Positions 16,111-24,296 of a stretch of DNA of 64,000 bases are shown one piece after another. Position 1 is the first letter of the stretch, and each line of letters starts with the position of its first letter. Position numbers and translations under genes: made by a program. Below the pieces are notes generated by a model. It made no database searches. It was not told the origin of the DNA and saw only the letters and a program-made list of their open reading frames with translations. Origin of the DNA: Paenibacillus sp. 32O-W (GTDB lineage Bacteria > Bacillota > Bacilli > Paenibacillales > NBRC-103111); assembly GCF_007679495.1 (NCBI RefSeq), contig NZ_VEGP01000008.1, positions 1 through 64,000 on the forward strand, given 5' to 3'.

Positions 16111-16445
16111 CTTCTCCCCTCCACAGAAAAGTCATTCTCTATTCTATGTCGGTTTTCCGTCGAATGTGCCTGTTACCCGCTATCTTGTTCGTCATTCTTC
16201 GCCCGCACTCCCGTTTTTCGACTGGCTAAGGAAGATGAACTTATATCATTACCATAAACAAACGTGCAACGACAACGGACACCAATAACTTTATTCTTTG
16301 GCCGCCAAGCTCATTTCGCTTGTTTTGACCCGAATAAGTGCATTGGTGTCCGTTAAATTGACGCATATTAGCTTCGGCCGAAAAAACAGATTTGACCTAT
16401 ACTTAGAGCCGGGAGCCGTCCCGCCGTTCTATCGAACCTGCCCTT
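16111..16445. other. Intergenic interval between spoVIF-like gene and recG, with inverted repeat
   Basis: No gene in 335 bases. The main structure is an inverted repeat at 16275-16296 (ACGGACACCAATAACTTTATTC) and 16332-16353, matching in about 18 of 22 positions and enclosing a 35-base loop. It lies about 90 bases past the recG stop and may act as its terminator or be a small mobile repeat. Confidence 0.5.
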
Positions 16446-18497
16446 CTAATCGAACGGGCGGCCGCCAAAGACCTGCTCCCGCTGCAAGTAATCGCGAAGC
16501 GGCAAGTAACGCGCAGCCGTCCAGAACTCCGACTGGGCGACAAGCTTGGCCGCGTCTTCTCGCGCATACTCCAGAATTTCATAGTCGCTCATCAGATCCG
16601 CCACCTTAAATTCGGGGAGGCCGCTTTGTTTCGTTCCGAAGAAATCGCCCGGCCCTCTGATTTCCAAATCCCGGTGCGCGATTTCGAAACCATCGTTAGT
16701 CTCCGTCATGACCTTGAGCCGTTCCCGGCTGACCTCGTTCTTCGGATCGGCAATCAGTATGCAATAAGACTGATGCTCGCCCCGCCCGACCCGGCCGCGG
16801 AGCTGGTGAAGCTGGGACAATCCGAACCTGACCGCATCGTATACCACCATCAGAGTGGCATTAGGGACATCGACTCCAACCTCTACGACCGTCGTAGATA
16901 CCAGCACCTGAATCCGGTTATCGCTGAACTCAGCCATAACCTGTTCCTTCTCCTGATTGGACATTCTGCCGTGCAGAAGTCCAACCGACAAATCGGGAAA
17001 ATGATAAGTAAGCTGTGCGTGAACATCAATCGCATTCTGCACGTCTAGCTTGTCCGATTCTTCGATTAATGGACAGATGACGTAGGCCTGACGGCCCGCG
17101 GCCGCTTCTTTCCGGATAAAGCGCAGTACGCGCTCCAGCATATCGTGGGGTACGGCGTAGGTTTTGATCGGCTTGCGGCCTTTGGGCAGCTCCTTGAGCG
17201 TAGATACGTCCATATCGCCAAAGGCAGTAATCGCCAGCGTGCGTGGGATAGGAGTTGCCGTCATCGTAAGAACATCTGGGTTCAGCCCCTTGCGGCGCAG
17301 AATGCTCCGCTGGTTGACCCCGAACCGGTGTTGCTCGTCGGTAATCACCAACCCGAGACGGCGAAAGACAACGTCCTCCTGAATCAGCGCATGGGTGCCA
17401 ACGACAATGTCGGTCAGCCCCATCTGTATGGAGGCCAGTGCTTCCCGCCGCTGCTTCTCGGTAAGGCTTCCTGTAAGCAGCGTAACCTCGATGCCGTATG
17501 AGGCGAACATCTTCTCCAGCGACCGCTTATGCTGCTCGGCCAGGATTTCCGTCGGCACCATCAGCGCACCCTGAGCCCCCGCCTTCACCACGGCAAACAG
17601 AGCGACGGCCGCCACTACCGTTTTACCCGAGCCGACATCTCCCTGAAGAAGCCGGTTCATCGCATAGGATTGTTTAAGGTCCTGCAGGATTTCGGAAACT
17701 ACCGTTTTCTGGGAATCGGTAAGCACGAAGGGCAGAGAGCGGACGAACTGCTTCACCGCCTGGGAATCTACTGGATGGGCGATCCCATCGGATTTCCCCC
17801 GGTTCAAGGCACGGAAAGCTTGCATTTTCAATTGAAAAAGAAACAACTCCTCATATACGATCCGTCTGCGCGCCTTCCTGCCCTCCTCCCAATCCTTCGG
17901 CTGGTGGATAAGAGAGAAGGCCTCACGGCGGGATATGAATCGATAGCGGGCGACCAGTTCCTCCGGCAAAATCTCCTCCACCCACTGCCCATATTCCGCC
18001 AAGACTTGACGGATAGCTTTGCGCAGCCAATTCTGGGTGATCGGCCCGGCCACCGAATAAACAGGCTGCAGCGTACCTGTTCGCGAAGCTCCGCCCCGAT
18101 CTGGGAATTCGTGCTCCGAAACGGTTATCTGCAGCCTGGCCTGCTCCCACTTGCCGGTGAGAACAATCCTCGTACCGGACGTCAGCTGATCCTTGATAAA
18201 ATGCCTGTTAAACCAGACCGCCGTAATCACCACCTGATCGACCAACACTTTACAGGCCAGGCGGGACTTCTTGCGGCCATACATCTGTAACAGGGGAACC
18301 CCATATACCGTCCCCTCAATCGTAATCTTCTCGCCGTCCTTGACCCCGGCCAAATCCCGGATATGGTAATCTTCATAGCGATAAGGAAAATATTCCAGAA
18401 GGTCGTATGCTGACTCTATGCCAAGCGCCTTAAGGTCTTCCGCTTTGCGGGGACCTACTCCACGTACTTGACGGACAGCCAATTCCCTGAGATCCAT
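16446..18497 (-). CDS. recG: ATP-dependent DNA helicase RecG
   Basis: 683 residues, full length. RecG remodels stalled replication forks and branched recombination intermediates. The N-terminal wedge/OB domain (about 1-200, with YRYEDYHIRDLAGVKDGE) precedes the SF2 motor: Walker A GDVGSGKT, motif II DEQH in ITDEQHRFG, motif III TATPIPRT, motif VI QLRGRVGR, and the RecG TRG-like end. It is the last gene of the yloU-fakA-fakB-recG run, five bases after the DegV-family gene. Confidence 0.97.
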   Translation of the reverse strand: MDLRELAVRQVRGVGPRKAEDLKALGIESAYDLLEYFPYRYEDYHIRDLAGVKDGEKITIEGTVYGVPLLQMYGRKKSRLACKVLVDQVVITAVWFNRHFIKDQLTSGTRIVLTGKWEQARLQITVSEHEFPDRGGASRTGTLQPVYSVAGPITQNWLRKAIRQVLAEYGQWVEEILPEELVARYRFISRREAFSLIHQPKDWEEGRKARRRIVYEELFLFQLKMQAFRALNRGKSDGIAHPVDSQAVKQFVRSLPFVLTDSQKTVVSEILQDLKQSYAMNRLLQGDVGSGKTVVAAVALFAVVKAGAQGALMVPTEILAEQHKRSLEKMFASYGIEVTLLTGSLTEKQRREALASIQMGLTDIVVGTHALIQEDVVFRRLGLVITDEQHRFGVNQRSILRRKGLNPDVLTMTATPIPRTLAITAFGDMDVSTLKELPKGRKPIKTYAVPHDMLERVLRFIRKEAAAGRQAYVICPLIEESDKLDVQNAIDVHAQLTYHFPDLSVGLLHGRMSNQEKEQVMAEFSDNRIQVLVSTTVVEVGVDVPNATLMVVYDAVRFGLSQLHQLRGRVGRGEHQSYCILIADPKNEVSRERLKVMTETNDGFEIAHRDLEIRGPGDFFGTKQSGLPEFKVADLMSDYEILEYAREDAAKLVAQSEFWTAARYLPLRDYLQREQVFGGRPFD

Positions 18498-18502
18498 AAC
18501 GG

Positions 18503-19360
18503 CTACACCGGCAGCATGAATACCGCTACCGTCCCCGGACCCGCATGCGTGCCAATGACCGGTCCAATCGACGTATAGGACAAATGCTTCACTTGGAAGT
18601 GGCTTTGAATGAGCGAGCTCAACTCCTCGGCCGCCGGCAGGGAGTTGGCATGAGCAATAATCGCCCGCACATCCTTCCCGGCAAATCCATTTTCCTTCAG
18701 CAGTTCGATAATCCGGGCCATCGCCTTCTTCTGTCCTCTGGCCTTCTCGATGGAAGTAACCTCGCCTTCGTCATCGATCGACAGAATCGGCTTGATATTT
18801 AATAGAGATCCCAGGAATGCCGCAGCTTTCCCGATTCGGCCGCCCTTCTGCAAATATTCCAGCGTATCGACCAGGAAGAACAAGCCCGTGCCTTCCCGCG
18901 TCTTGCGGATTAACTCCAGGCAGTCCTCCTTGCTCTTGCCGGCCTGAGCCGCTTCTGCCGCCGCAACAGCGAGCAGACCGAACCCGTAGGACGCGGACTT
19001 CGAATCGATAATCGTAATATCCGCCTGCTCCTCCAGCAGAGACTTGGCCAGAACCGCAGACTGGTAGGTTCCGCTCATTGCGGAAGACAGATGAATTGAA
19101 ATAATCTGTGCTTCGGGGTCTTCGGCCAATATTTTCTTGTACATGTCGAGAAAATCGACGGGCGAAGGCTGGGAAGTCGTAGGCAGGGTATTCGATTGGG
19201 CCAGCAATTCATAAAACTGCTGCGATTGGATCGTTACCGCATCCACATAGGTATCATTCCCGAAATGCACTTTGAGAGGCACCATTTCTATTCCGAGTCT
19301 CTCCCGCTCCTCCACGGGAATATCCGCGGTGCTGTCTGTTACGATGCGAACTTTACTCAA
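18503..19360 (-). CDS. DegV-family fatty-acid-binding protein (FakB-type)
   Basis: 285 residues from a TTG at 19360 with GGAAGGTG six bases upstream; a longer ATG start at 19390 lacks as good a site. DegV proteins bind a fatty acid in a buried tunnel and present it to the kinase FakA. Family signatures: VRIVTDSTADIPVEER, the HLSSAMSGTYQSA loop (Ser contacts the carboxylate) and GPVIGTHAGPGTVAV near the C-terminus. It follows directly after the FakA homologue, strongly supporting a FakA/FakB phosphorylation system that feeds exogenous fatty acids to phospholipid synthesis. Confidence 0.9.
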   Translation of the reverse strand: MSKVRIVTDSTADIPVEERERLGIEMVPLKVHFGNDTYVDAVTIQSQQFYELLAQSNTLPTTSQPSPVDFLDMYKKILAEDPEAQIISIHLSSAMSGTYQSAVLAKSLLEEQADITIIDSKSASYGFGLLAVAAAEAAQAGKSKEDCLELIRKTREGTGLFFLVDTLEYLQKGGRIGKAAAFLGSLLNIKPILSIDDEGEVTSIEKARGQKKAMARIIELLKENGFAGKDVRAIIAHANSLPAAEELSSLIQSHFQVKHLSYTSIGPVIGTHAGPGTVAVFMLPV

Positions 19361-19397
19361 TCCGTTCACCTTCCCATTTATCGATATCAAACGTTCA

Positions 19398-21134
19398 TTA
19401 CTCTACGGAAAATAAATAGAAATAGAGCGGCTGTCCCCCGGAATGAATTTCAATCTCCACCTCCGGGTAGGCTTCCTCCAAGTAAGCTTGAATGGCGGAT
19501 GTCAAATCGTCCGTTGCCTCTTCTCCGGCCAACAGCGTGACGATTTCTCCATCCTCGCTAAGCATCTCGTCCAACAGCTGCTTGCAGGTTTCCAGCAGAT
19601 CGGGCTTGGAGCTGACAATTCTGCCATCGAGAATACCGAGGAAATCCCCTTCGTTAATCTCCATTCCGTCTATGGAGGAATTACGCACCGCATGGGTTAC
19701 CTGGCCTGAGCGGACCCGACTCAAGGCATCTTCCATCGCCGCCGCGTTCGAATCGGCATCGGCTCTTTCCTGGAAGGCCAGCATCGCAGCCATTCCCTGC
19801 GGAATCGTCTTCGATGGTATCACAACGACTTGCTTGTCCTCCACCAGGTCTCTGGCCTGCTGGGCAGCCATCACAATATTGGAATTGTTGGGCAGAATAA
19901 ATACCGTCTCCGCCGGCACCTTCCGGATAGCTTGAACGATATCCTCCGTACTCGGATTCATCGTCTGGCCGCCGGCAATAATCTCATCCGCCCCCAAGCT
20001 TTCGAAGATGTCGGATATTCCTTGCCCAACGGATACGGCGACGAAACCGTATGGACGGAGCTCTTCCGCCTCCACTTCTTCTTCCGCGGGTCTCTCCTCT
20101 TCTTCGGCTTTAGGCGAAGCATAGGTCGTGTCGGATTCGTCAGCGTGAAGGAGATGGGAATGCTGTTCGCGCATATTCTCAATTTTAATCCGGGTCAGAT
20201 CGCCGTAATTCATGGCGTAATTCATTACTTCTCCCGGATATTCGGCATGAATATGAATTTTGACCAGATCGTCATCGGCCACAACGAGCAGGGAATCCCC
20301 GAATTTCTCCAGATCCCGGCGGAATTTGCTCTCCTCAAACTGATACCCGGGAACCTTCCCCGGCACAAGATTGACCATGAATTCGGTACAGTAACCAAAC
20401 TCAATGTCTTCCGTGGCCAGCTTCGACTGGGCATTAGCCGCCTCGTGCAGCGATTGTCCTGCAGGCTGAACAGCCTTGTCCCTCGCTTCGGGTTCCGCAT
20501 CGTAATCGAAATCCCCGGTAAGAGCGGCAAGCATTCCCTCATAGATCAAAACGAGACCTTTGCCCCCGGCATCTACAACTCCCACCTGTTTAAGCACCGG
20601 GAGCATGTCCGGAGTCCGGTTCAGCGTCTCCTCCGCCTTGTTCAGCACTTCTCGCATCAAATCTGCCAGATCATCGGTCCTCCGTGCATAAGACAAGGCA
20701 TGTTTGGCTGCTTCACGGGCTACGGTCAGGACCGTGCCTTCCACAGGCTTGACCACCGCCTGATAAGCGGTATCCACCCCTTGCTGGAGAGCCTGGGCGA
20801 ACTGCTGTGCGTTAACCGTGTCCAGATCGTGAACCGACTTGCCGAATCCGCGAAAAAGCTGGGAGAGGATGACGCCGGAATTCCCGCGCGCCCCCATCAG
20901 CAAGCCTTTGGAAAGGGCCTCGGCCGACTTGCCGACATGATCGCTCTTCCTTCTCTGCAGCTCTTCGATGCCCGATGACATCGTTAAATTCATATTGGTG
21001 CCGGTATCGCCGTCCGGCACAGGAAATACATTGAGTGCGTTTACCATGCTGACATTGCTCTGCAGCCGCGCAGCTCCGGACCTCATCATATGAATAAAAT
21101 CCGTACCGTCTAGAAAATTAAAGCGCTTACTCAA
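19398..21134 (-). CDS. fakA: Fatty acid kinase FakA (YloV, DAK2 domain)
   Basis: 578 residues from a TTG with AGGAAGGAG upstream. The N-terminal DhaL/DAK2 ATP-binding domain (1-210) has the Mg-binding signature PDGDTGTNM and the nucleotide loop GARGNSGVILSQL. The middle and C-terminal regions match YloV, including a C-terminal FakB-interaction domain (YGFVAVSVGQGISDIFESLGADEIIAGGQTMNPS). It phosphorylates FakB-bound fatty acids. An acidic linker (KAEEEERPAEEEVEAEE) joins the domains. It is second in the yloU-fakA-fakB-recG order; the serine dehydratase genes found here in B. subtilis are absent. Confidence 0.93.
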   Translation of the reverse strand: MSKRFNFLDGTDFIHMMRSGAARLQSNVSMVNALNVFPVPDGDTGTNMNLTMSSGIEELQRRKSDHVGKSAEALSKGLLMGARGNSGVILSQLFRGFGKSVHDLDTVNAQQFAQALQQGVDTAYQAVVKPVEGTVLTVAREAAKHALSYARRTDDLADLMREVLNKAEETLNRTPDMLPVLKQVGVVDAGGKGLVLIYEGMLAALTGDFDYDAEPEARDKAVQPAGQSLHEAANAQSKLATEDIEFGYCTEFMVNLVPGKVPGYQFEESKFRRDLEKFGDSLLVVADDDLVKIHIHAEYPGEVMNYAMNYGDLTRIKIENMREQHSHLLHADESDTTYASPKAEEEERPAEEEVEAEELRPYGFVAVSVGQGISDIFESLGADEIIAGGQTMNPSTEDIVQAIRKVPAETVFILPNNSNIVMAAQQARDLVEDKQVVVIPSKTIPQGMAAMLAFQERADADSNAAAMEDALSRVRSGQVTHAVRNSSIDGMEINEGDFLGILDGRIVSSKPDLLETCKQLLDEMLSEDGEIVTLLAGEEATDDLTSAIQAYLEEAYPEVEIEIHSGGQPLYFYLFSVE

Positions 21135-21153
21135 ACAAATTCTCCTTCCTGGG

Positions 21154-21513
21154 CTAGCGGGTTACACGAACTCCCTGTACAAATATATTAATATGATTAA
21201 CCTGAAGCCCCACAATATCGTTCAGCACATACTTCACCCGGTTCTGGACGTTATGAGCGACTTCCGATATTTTAGTTCCATAGCTGACAATAATGTACAA
21301 GTCAATTTGCAGTTCGTCCTGATCCCGTCTCACTTCCACGCCTCGACTTAAATTCTCCTGGCCCAACAGCTCGGAGATACCATCCTTCAACTGCTTGCGG
21401 GAAGCCATGCCGACGAGACCATAGCAGTCCAGAGCAGCGGAACCCGCTATGACGGCAATTACTTGATCATCTACATTAATGCTGCCGTATTCGTTAGCTA
21501 CTTTAATTGGCAT
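21154..21513 (-). CDS. yloU: Asp23/YloU-family protein
   Basis: 119 residues from the ATG at 21513; GGGTGG lies five bases upstream. Asp23/YloU signatures include an N-terminal strand (EYGSINVDDQVIAVIAGSAALDCYGLVGMA) and the C-terminal VAHNVQNRVKYVLNDIVGLQVNHINIFVQGV. These small cytoplasmic proteins associate with the membrane/cell envelope and accompany fakA in Firmicutes. It is the first gene of a four-gene unit reading away from rpmB, with its own promoter at 21559-21587. Confidence 0.93.
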   Translation of the reverse strand: MPIKVANEYGSINVDDQVIAVIAGSAALDCYGLVGMASRKQLKDGISELLGQENLSRGVEVRRDQDELQIDLYIIVSYGTKISEVAHNVQNRVKYVLNDIVGLQVNHINIFVQGVRVTR

Positions 21514-21558
21514 GTGAACCACCCTTTTCCGAAAATATTAGGGACTAAGTCTCATTGT

Positions 21559-21587
21559 ACTATAATAAATACAAGAAATAAATGCAA
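21559..21587 (-). promoter_or_regulatory. Promoter of the yloU-fakA-fakB-recG unit
   Basis: On the minus strand TTGCAT (21587-21582), 17-base spacer, TATAGT (21564-21559), about 45 bases before the yloU start. Confidence 0.6.
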
Positions 21588-21605
21588 ATCGGCGTTTTTC
21601 TGCCG

Positions 21606-21635
21606 TTGACTGACAACTTTCTGCTATGCTATCAT
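21606..21635 (+). promoter_or_regulatory. Promoter of rpmB
   Basis: TTGACT (21606-21611), 18-base spacer, TATCAT (21630-21635), divergent from the yloU promoter. Confidence 0.6.
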
Positions 21636-21706
21636 ATTGTAGTATGTTCATCTAACGAGATTGATGATTGTGGACGTTGTTTGAAGGCGTCAGAGGAGGT
21701 GGAATC

Positions 21707-21895
21707 ATGGCTCGCAAATGCTTCATTACTGGTAAATCGCCGAAATCGGGACATCATGTATCCCATGCCAATAACAAAACCAAACGTACCTGGGGAGTTA
21801 ACGTGCAGAAAGTAAGAATCCTCGTGGACGGCAAGCCGAAGCGTGTCTATGTCAGCACGCGCGCGTTGAAATCCGGCAAAGTTACCCGCGTATAA
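21707..21895 (+). CDS. rpmB: 50S ribosomal protein L28
   Basis: 62 residues from the ATG at 21707, preceded by AGAGGAGG; upstream in-frame codons are non-coding leader. The signature [10 protein letters not shown]...[12 protein letters not shown] is L28. Only one cysteine remains in the N-terminal region, so this is not the CxxC zinc-binding form. It is monocistronic with its own promoter and terminator, oriented against the neighbouring block as in Bacillus. Confidence 0.97.
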   Translation: MARKCFITGKSPKSGHHVSHANNKTKRTWGVNVQKVRILVDGKPKRVYVSTRALKSGKVTRV

Positions 21896-21914
21896 TCAAT
21901 AAGCTCTAATAGAC

Positions 21915-21946
21915 AAAAAGCACCTTTTTACGAGGTGCTTTTTTTT
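21915..21946 (+). terminator. rpmB terminator
   Basis: AAAGCACCT, a loop TTTTACG and AGGTGCTTT followed by a run of eight or more T. Confidence 0.9.
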
Positions 21947-21965
21947 CGCCCGAAAGAAGGTATGA

Positions 21966-22046
21966 TTAATTTTTGCTGAAAGTATTCAGGATTGCTTTGA
22001 CAAACCCTCCTAAAAACTTCGGGAGTTTGATCGTATAAAATTTCAT
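21966..22046 (-). CDS. spoVM: SpoVM, stage V sporulation peptide
   Basis: A 26-residue peptide, MKFYTIKLPKFLGG..., nearly identical in its first 14 residues to Bacillus SpoVM. SpoVM is an amphipathic helix that recognises the positive curvature of the forespore and recruits SpoIVA to start coat assembly. The family's conserved Pro (LPKFLGG) is present. GGAGGGG lies five bases before the ATG. It sits between rpmB and rpe as in Bacillus. In the mother cell it would be expected to be under SigE control, but I did not identify a SigE promoter. Confidence 0.95.
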   Translation of the reverse strand: MKFYTIKLPKFLGGFVKAILNTFSKN

Positions 22047-22445
22047 TCCTACCCCTCCTAACCAGTTTGTCACCGAAACGGCTTCGAAACGATCCTTCTT
22101 ACGGCACCGCCCGCTTCCATCCCCGTCTTCCTTGTGCCTAATCATTACTATTACTATATTCCGCCTACGACAAAAAGTGCCTGGCCGAACCTGAGTGCTC
22201 CAGTTTTTTTTGTGTCCCGCTGCGAGGATAACGGCTTCGCCGGGTATTCAATAGACGACAGCCCGTCGGTCAATCAAATTTCGGGGACCCCGGTCATACT
22301 CATGCTTTTTACAGCCATCCGAATAGAGACTCCTCTTCGCCCGCCATCAGCTTAGCTTCCGAATGGGCATAAAAAGGGGTTACAAAAGCCACCCGGCTTC
22401 TGTAACCCAGTATATTCCGCTATTCGACTCATGATTCCTGCTGTT
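22047..22445. other. Gene-free interval upstream of spoVM
   Basis: About 400 bases between the end of the 22446-22718 gene and spoVM. The terminator at 22371-22408 belongs to the first. The rest presumably holds the spoVM promoter. No convincing ORF or structured RNA was recognised. Confidence 0.5.
22371..22408 (-). terminator. Terminator of the rlmN-prpC-prkC-rsgA-rpe unit
   Basis: On the minus strand GGGTTACAGAAGCC, loop GGGT, GGCTTTTGTAACCC is followed by CTTTTT, 38 bases past the 3-TM protein gene. Confidence 0.85.
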
Positions 22446-22718
22446 TCACTGTACCCCTTCCAAAAATTGCGGCGGGACATACCATCCGTTGGCATAAGCA
22501 AATAATACGTAGGTAGGAGGCAGCAGGAAGGAAAATACCAATGTCAACAAAATAAAGGCTATCTTCGGTCCCTTCGTTTCATAGGATTTAAAGACATAAA
22601 TCCCGATCAGGACAGCACCGAGCGAGAAAAAATGCTTATAAAACCCGGACATAAAGACAAAAACCGACATTAAGCAACCGGCAGCCAGACTGAGCAGAAA
22701 CAGCAGCAATTTTCGCAT
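22446..22718 (-). CDS. Small three-segment membrane protein of unknown function
   Basis: 90 residues with three hydrophobic segments (about 4-25, 29-45, 55-76) and a short C-terminal tail (YVPPQFLEGVQ). I do not recognise a named family. It follows rpe by two bases and ends the operon, occupying the place where B. subtilis has thiN (thiamine pyrophosphokinase). A membrane location is inferred from hydrophobicity. Confidence 0.75.
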   Translation of the reverse strand: MRKLLLFLLSLAAGCLMSVFVFMSGFYKHFFSLGAVLIGIYVFKSYETKGPKIAFILLTLVFSFLLPPTYVLFAYANGWYVPPQFLEGVQ

Positions 22719-22720
22719 CG

Positions 22721-23386
22721 TTAACGCTCCCCTGCCGAACGAATGCGGCGGATCGCCGCGGCGCGGTCCGGCATCCCGAATACCGCGCTGCCGGCCACCA
22801 GCACGTCGGCTCCCGCTTCAGTCACTAGCGGCGCCGTTTCCTCGTTGATCCCCCCGTCGACTTCGAGGGCGATCTCCCGTCCGGTCCGTTCAATCCTGCG
22901 GCGTAATTCACTGATTTTGGGCAGCATGGAATGAATAAAGCGCTGTCCGCCGAAGCCGGGGTTGACCGTCATAATCAATATAAGGTCCGCTTCCTCCAGA
23001 ACATGGTCCAGAACAGACAGCGGAGTGGCCGGATTCAGCGCGATTCCCGCTTTGGCCCCTTCCTCCTTGATCATATGAAGAGTGCGGTGGAGGTGCGGAC
23101 AGGTTTCGGCATGGACGGTTATGTAATCCGCCCCCGCTTTGGCGAAGGCGGAAATGTAGCGCTCCGGCTTCTCGATCATCAGATGGACGTCCAACGGCAG
23201 AGAGGTGCCCGGACGGATCGCTTCCACAATGAGGGGACCGAGCGTCAGATTAGGAACGAAGTGCCCGTCCATCACATCCACATGAATCCAGTCTGCCCCT
23301 CCCTTTTCCACTATGTCGATATCCTCTGCCAGCCGGCCGAAATCGGCGGAGAGAATGGATGGTGCAATTCGCAGCTTCCCCAACAT
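22721..23386 (-). CDS. rpe: Ribulose-phosphate 3-epimerase
   Basis: 221 residues, a TIM barrel converting ribulose-5-phosphate to xylulose-5-phosphate in the pentose phosphate pathway. Signatures: APSILSADF, the metal-binding [28 protein letters not shown] and [14 protein letters not shown], then VDGGIN and VAGSAVFG. The ATG at 23386 shares its A with the rsgA stop (TGATG), and GGAGG lies five bases upstream within rsgA, so the two are coupled. Confidence 0.97.
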   Translation of the reverse strand: MLGKLRIAPSILSADFGRLAEDIDIVEKGGADWIHVDVMDGHFVPNLTLGPLIVEAIRPGTSLPLDVHLMIEKPERYISAFAKAGADYITVHAETCPHLHRTLHMIKEEGAKAGIALNPATPLSVLDHVLEEADLILIMTVNPGFGGQRFIHSMLPKISELRRRIERTGREIALEVDGGINEETAPLVTEAGADVLVAGSAVFGMPDRAAAIRRIRSAGER

Positions 23387-24294
23387 CAATACCTCCGTTT
23401 TTTGTCCCTGATTTCCGTAAGGAAAGTCAGGTAATGATTGTATCGCGTAGAAGCGATTTCATCAGCATCGACCGCCTCGCGGACTTTGCAGCCCGGTTCA
23501 TGCTGGTGCAAGCAGCCCCGGAACCGGCAGCCTTCGGAATAGCTGCGGAATTCCCGGAAGCAATCCGCCAATTGCTCCGCTTCCACATTCATGAAATCAA
23601 GCTGGCTGAAGCCGGGAGTATCCGCTACCCAGCCATCCGGCTCCAGTGCAATCAGCTCCACGTGGCGGGTAGTATGCCGGCCTCTTCCCAATCTGTGGCT
23701 GATTTCACTCGTCTCCAGACGAAGCTCCGGCACGAGCGCATTAAGCAGCGAGGACTTGCCCACACCCGACTGCCCGGCGAAGACGCTGATCCTCCCCTGC
23801 AGGCGGGTGCGGATCTCCTCCAGGCCGGACCCGGCCAGCGCGCTGGTCGTCACGATCGGATAGCCGATCGATTCGTACAGGCTTCGAATATCGCCGAAGC
23901 CCGAATCGGAATGAACCGTGCCGGCCGCAAGCAAATCGTGCTTGGTGAACACAAGCACCGTCTCCAGTCCGGCACTTTCCGTATGAACCAGAAATTTATC
24001 CAATAGCGGCAAGCTGATGGCGGGCTCGGCCACAGAGAAAACCAGAATGGCCAGTTCCACATTGGCTACCGGCGGCCGGATCAATTCCGTGGAACGGGGG
24101 AGGATTTCGTCTATCGTTCCTTCCCCGTTCTCCGTCAGCCCGTACACGACCCGATCCCCGACAAGAGGGCTTATATTCCTTTTCTTGAAGATCCCCCTTG
24201 CCCGGCATTGAATCCGGTCGCCCTCGCGGGCCGGACCGTCCGGCAGCACATAATAGTAGCCGCTCAGCGCCTTGACAATCATCCCTTGCGGCAT
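23386..24294 (-). CDS. rsgA: Ribosome small-subunit GTPase RsgA (YloQ/CpgA)
   Basis: 302 residues. A circularly permuted GTPase that matures 30S subunits: N-terminal OB fold, then G4 (VFTKHDLL), G1 ([12 protein letters not shown]), G3 (DTPGFSQLD) and a C-terminal zinc-binding motif C-x-x-x-x-C-x-H-x-x-x-x-x-C ([14 protein letters not shown]). It begins two bases after prkC; in Bacillus CpgA is phosphorylated by PrkC, which fits the neighbourhood. Confidence 0.97.
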   Translation of the reverse strand: MPQGMIVKALSGYYYVLPDGPAREGDRIQCRARGIFKKRNISPLVGDRVVYGLTENGEGTIDEILPRSTELIRPPVANVELAILVFSVAEPAISLPLLDKFLVHTESAGLETVLVFTKHDLLAAGTVHSDSGFGDIRSLYESIGYPIVTTSALAGSGLEEIRTRLQGRISVFAGQSGVGKSSLLNALVPELRLETSEISHRLGRGRHTTRHVELIALEPDGWVADTPGFSQLDFMNVEAEQLADCFREFRSYSEGCRFRGCLHQHEPGCKVREAVDADEIASTRYNHYLTFLTEIRDKKRRY

Positions 24295-24296
24295 CC

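Noticed and set aside
19830-20978. Long plus-strand open frame opposite fakA
   Set aside because: Antisense shadow of a gene with clear DAK2 motifs; no start signal or family feature.
22134-22355. 73-codon frame in the spoVM upstream gap
   Set aside because: No ribosome binding site, odd residue runs and it crosses a probable regulatory region.
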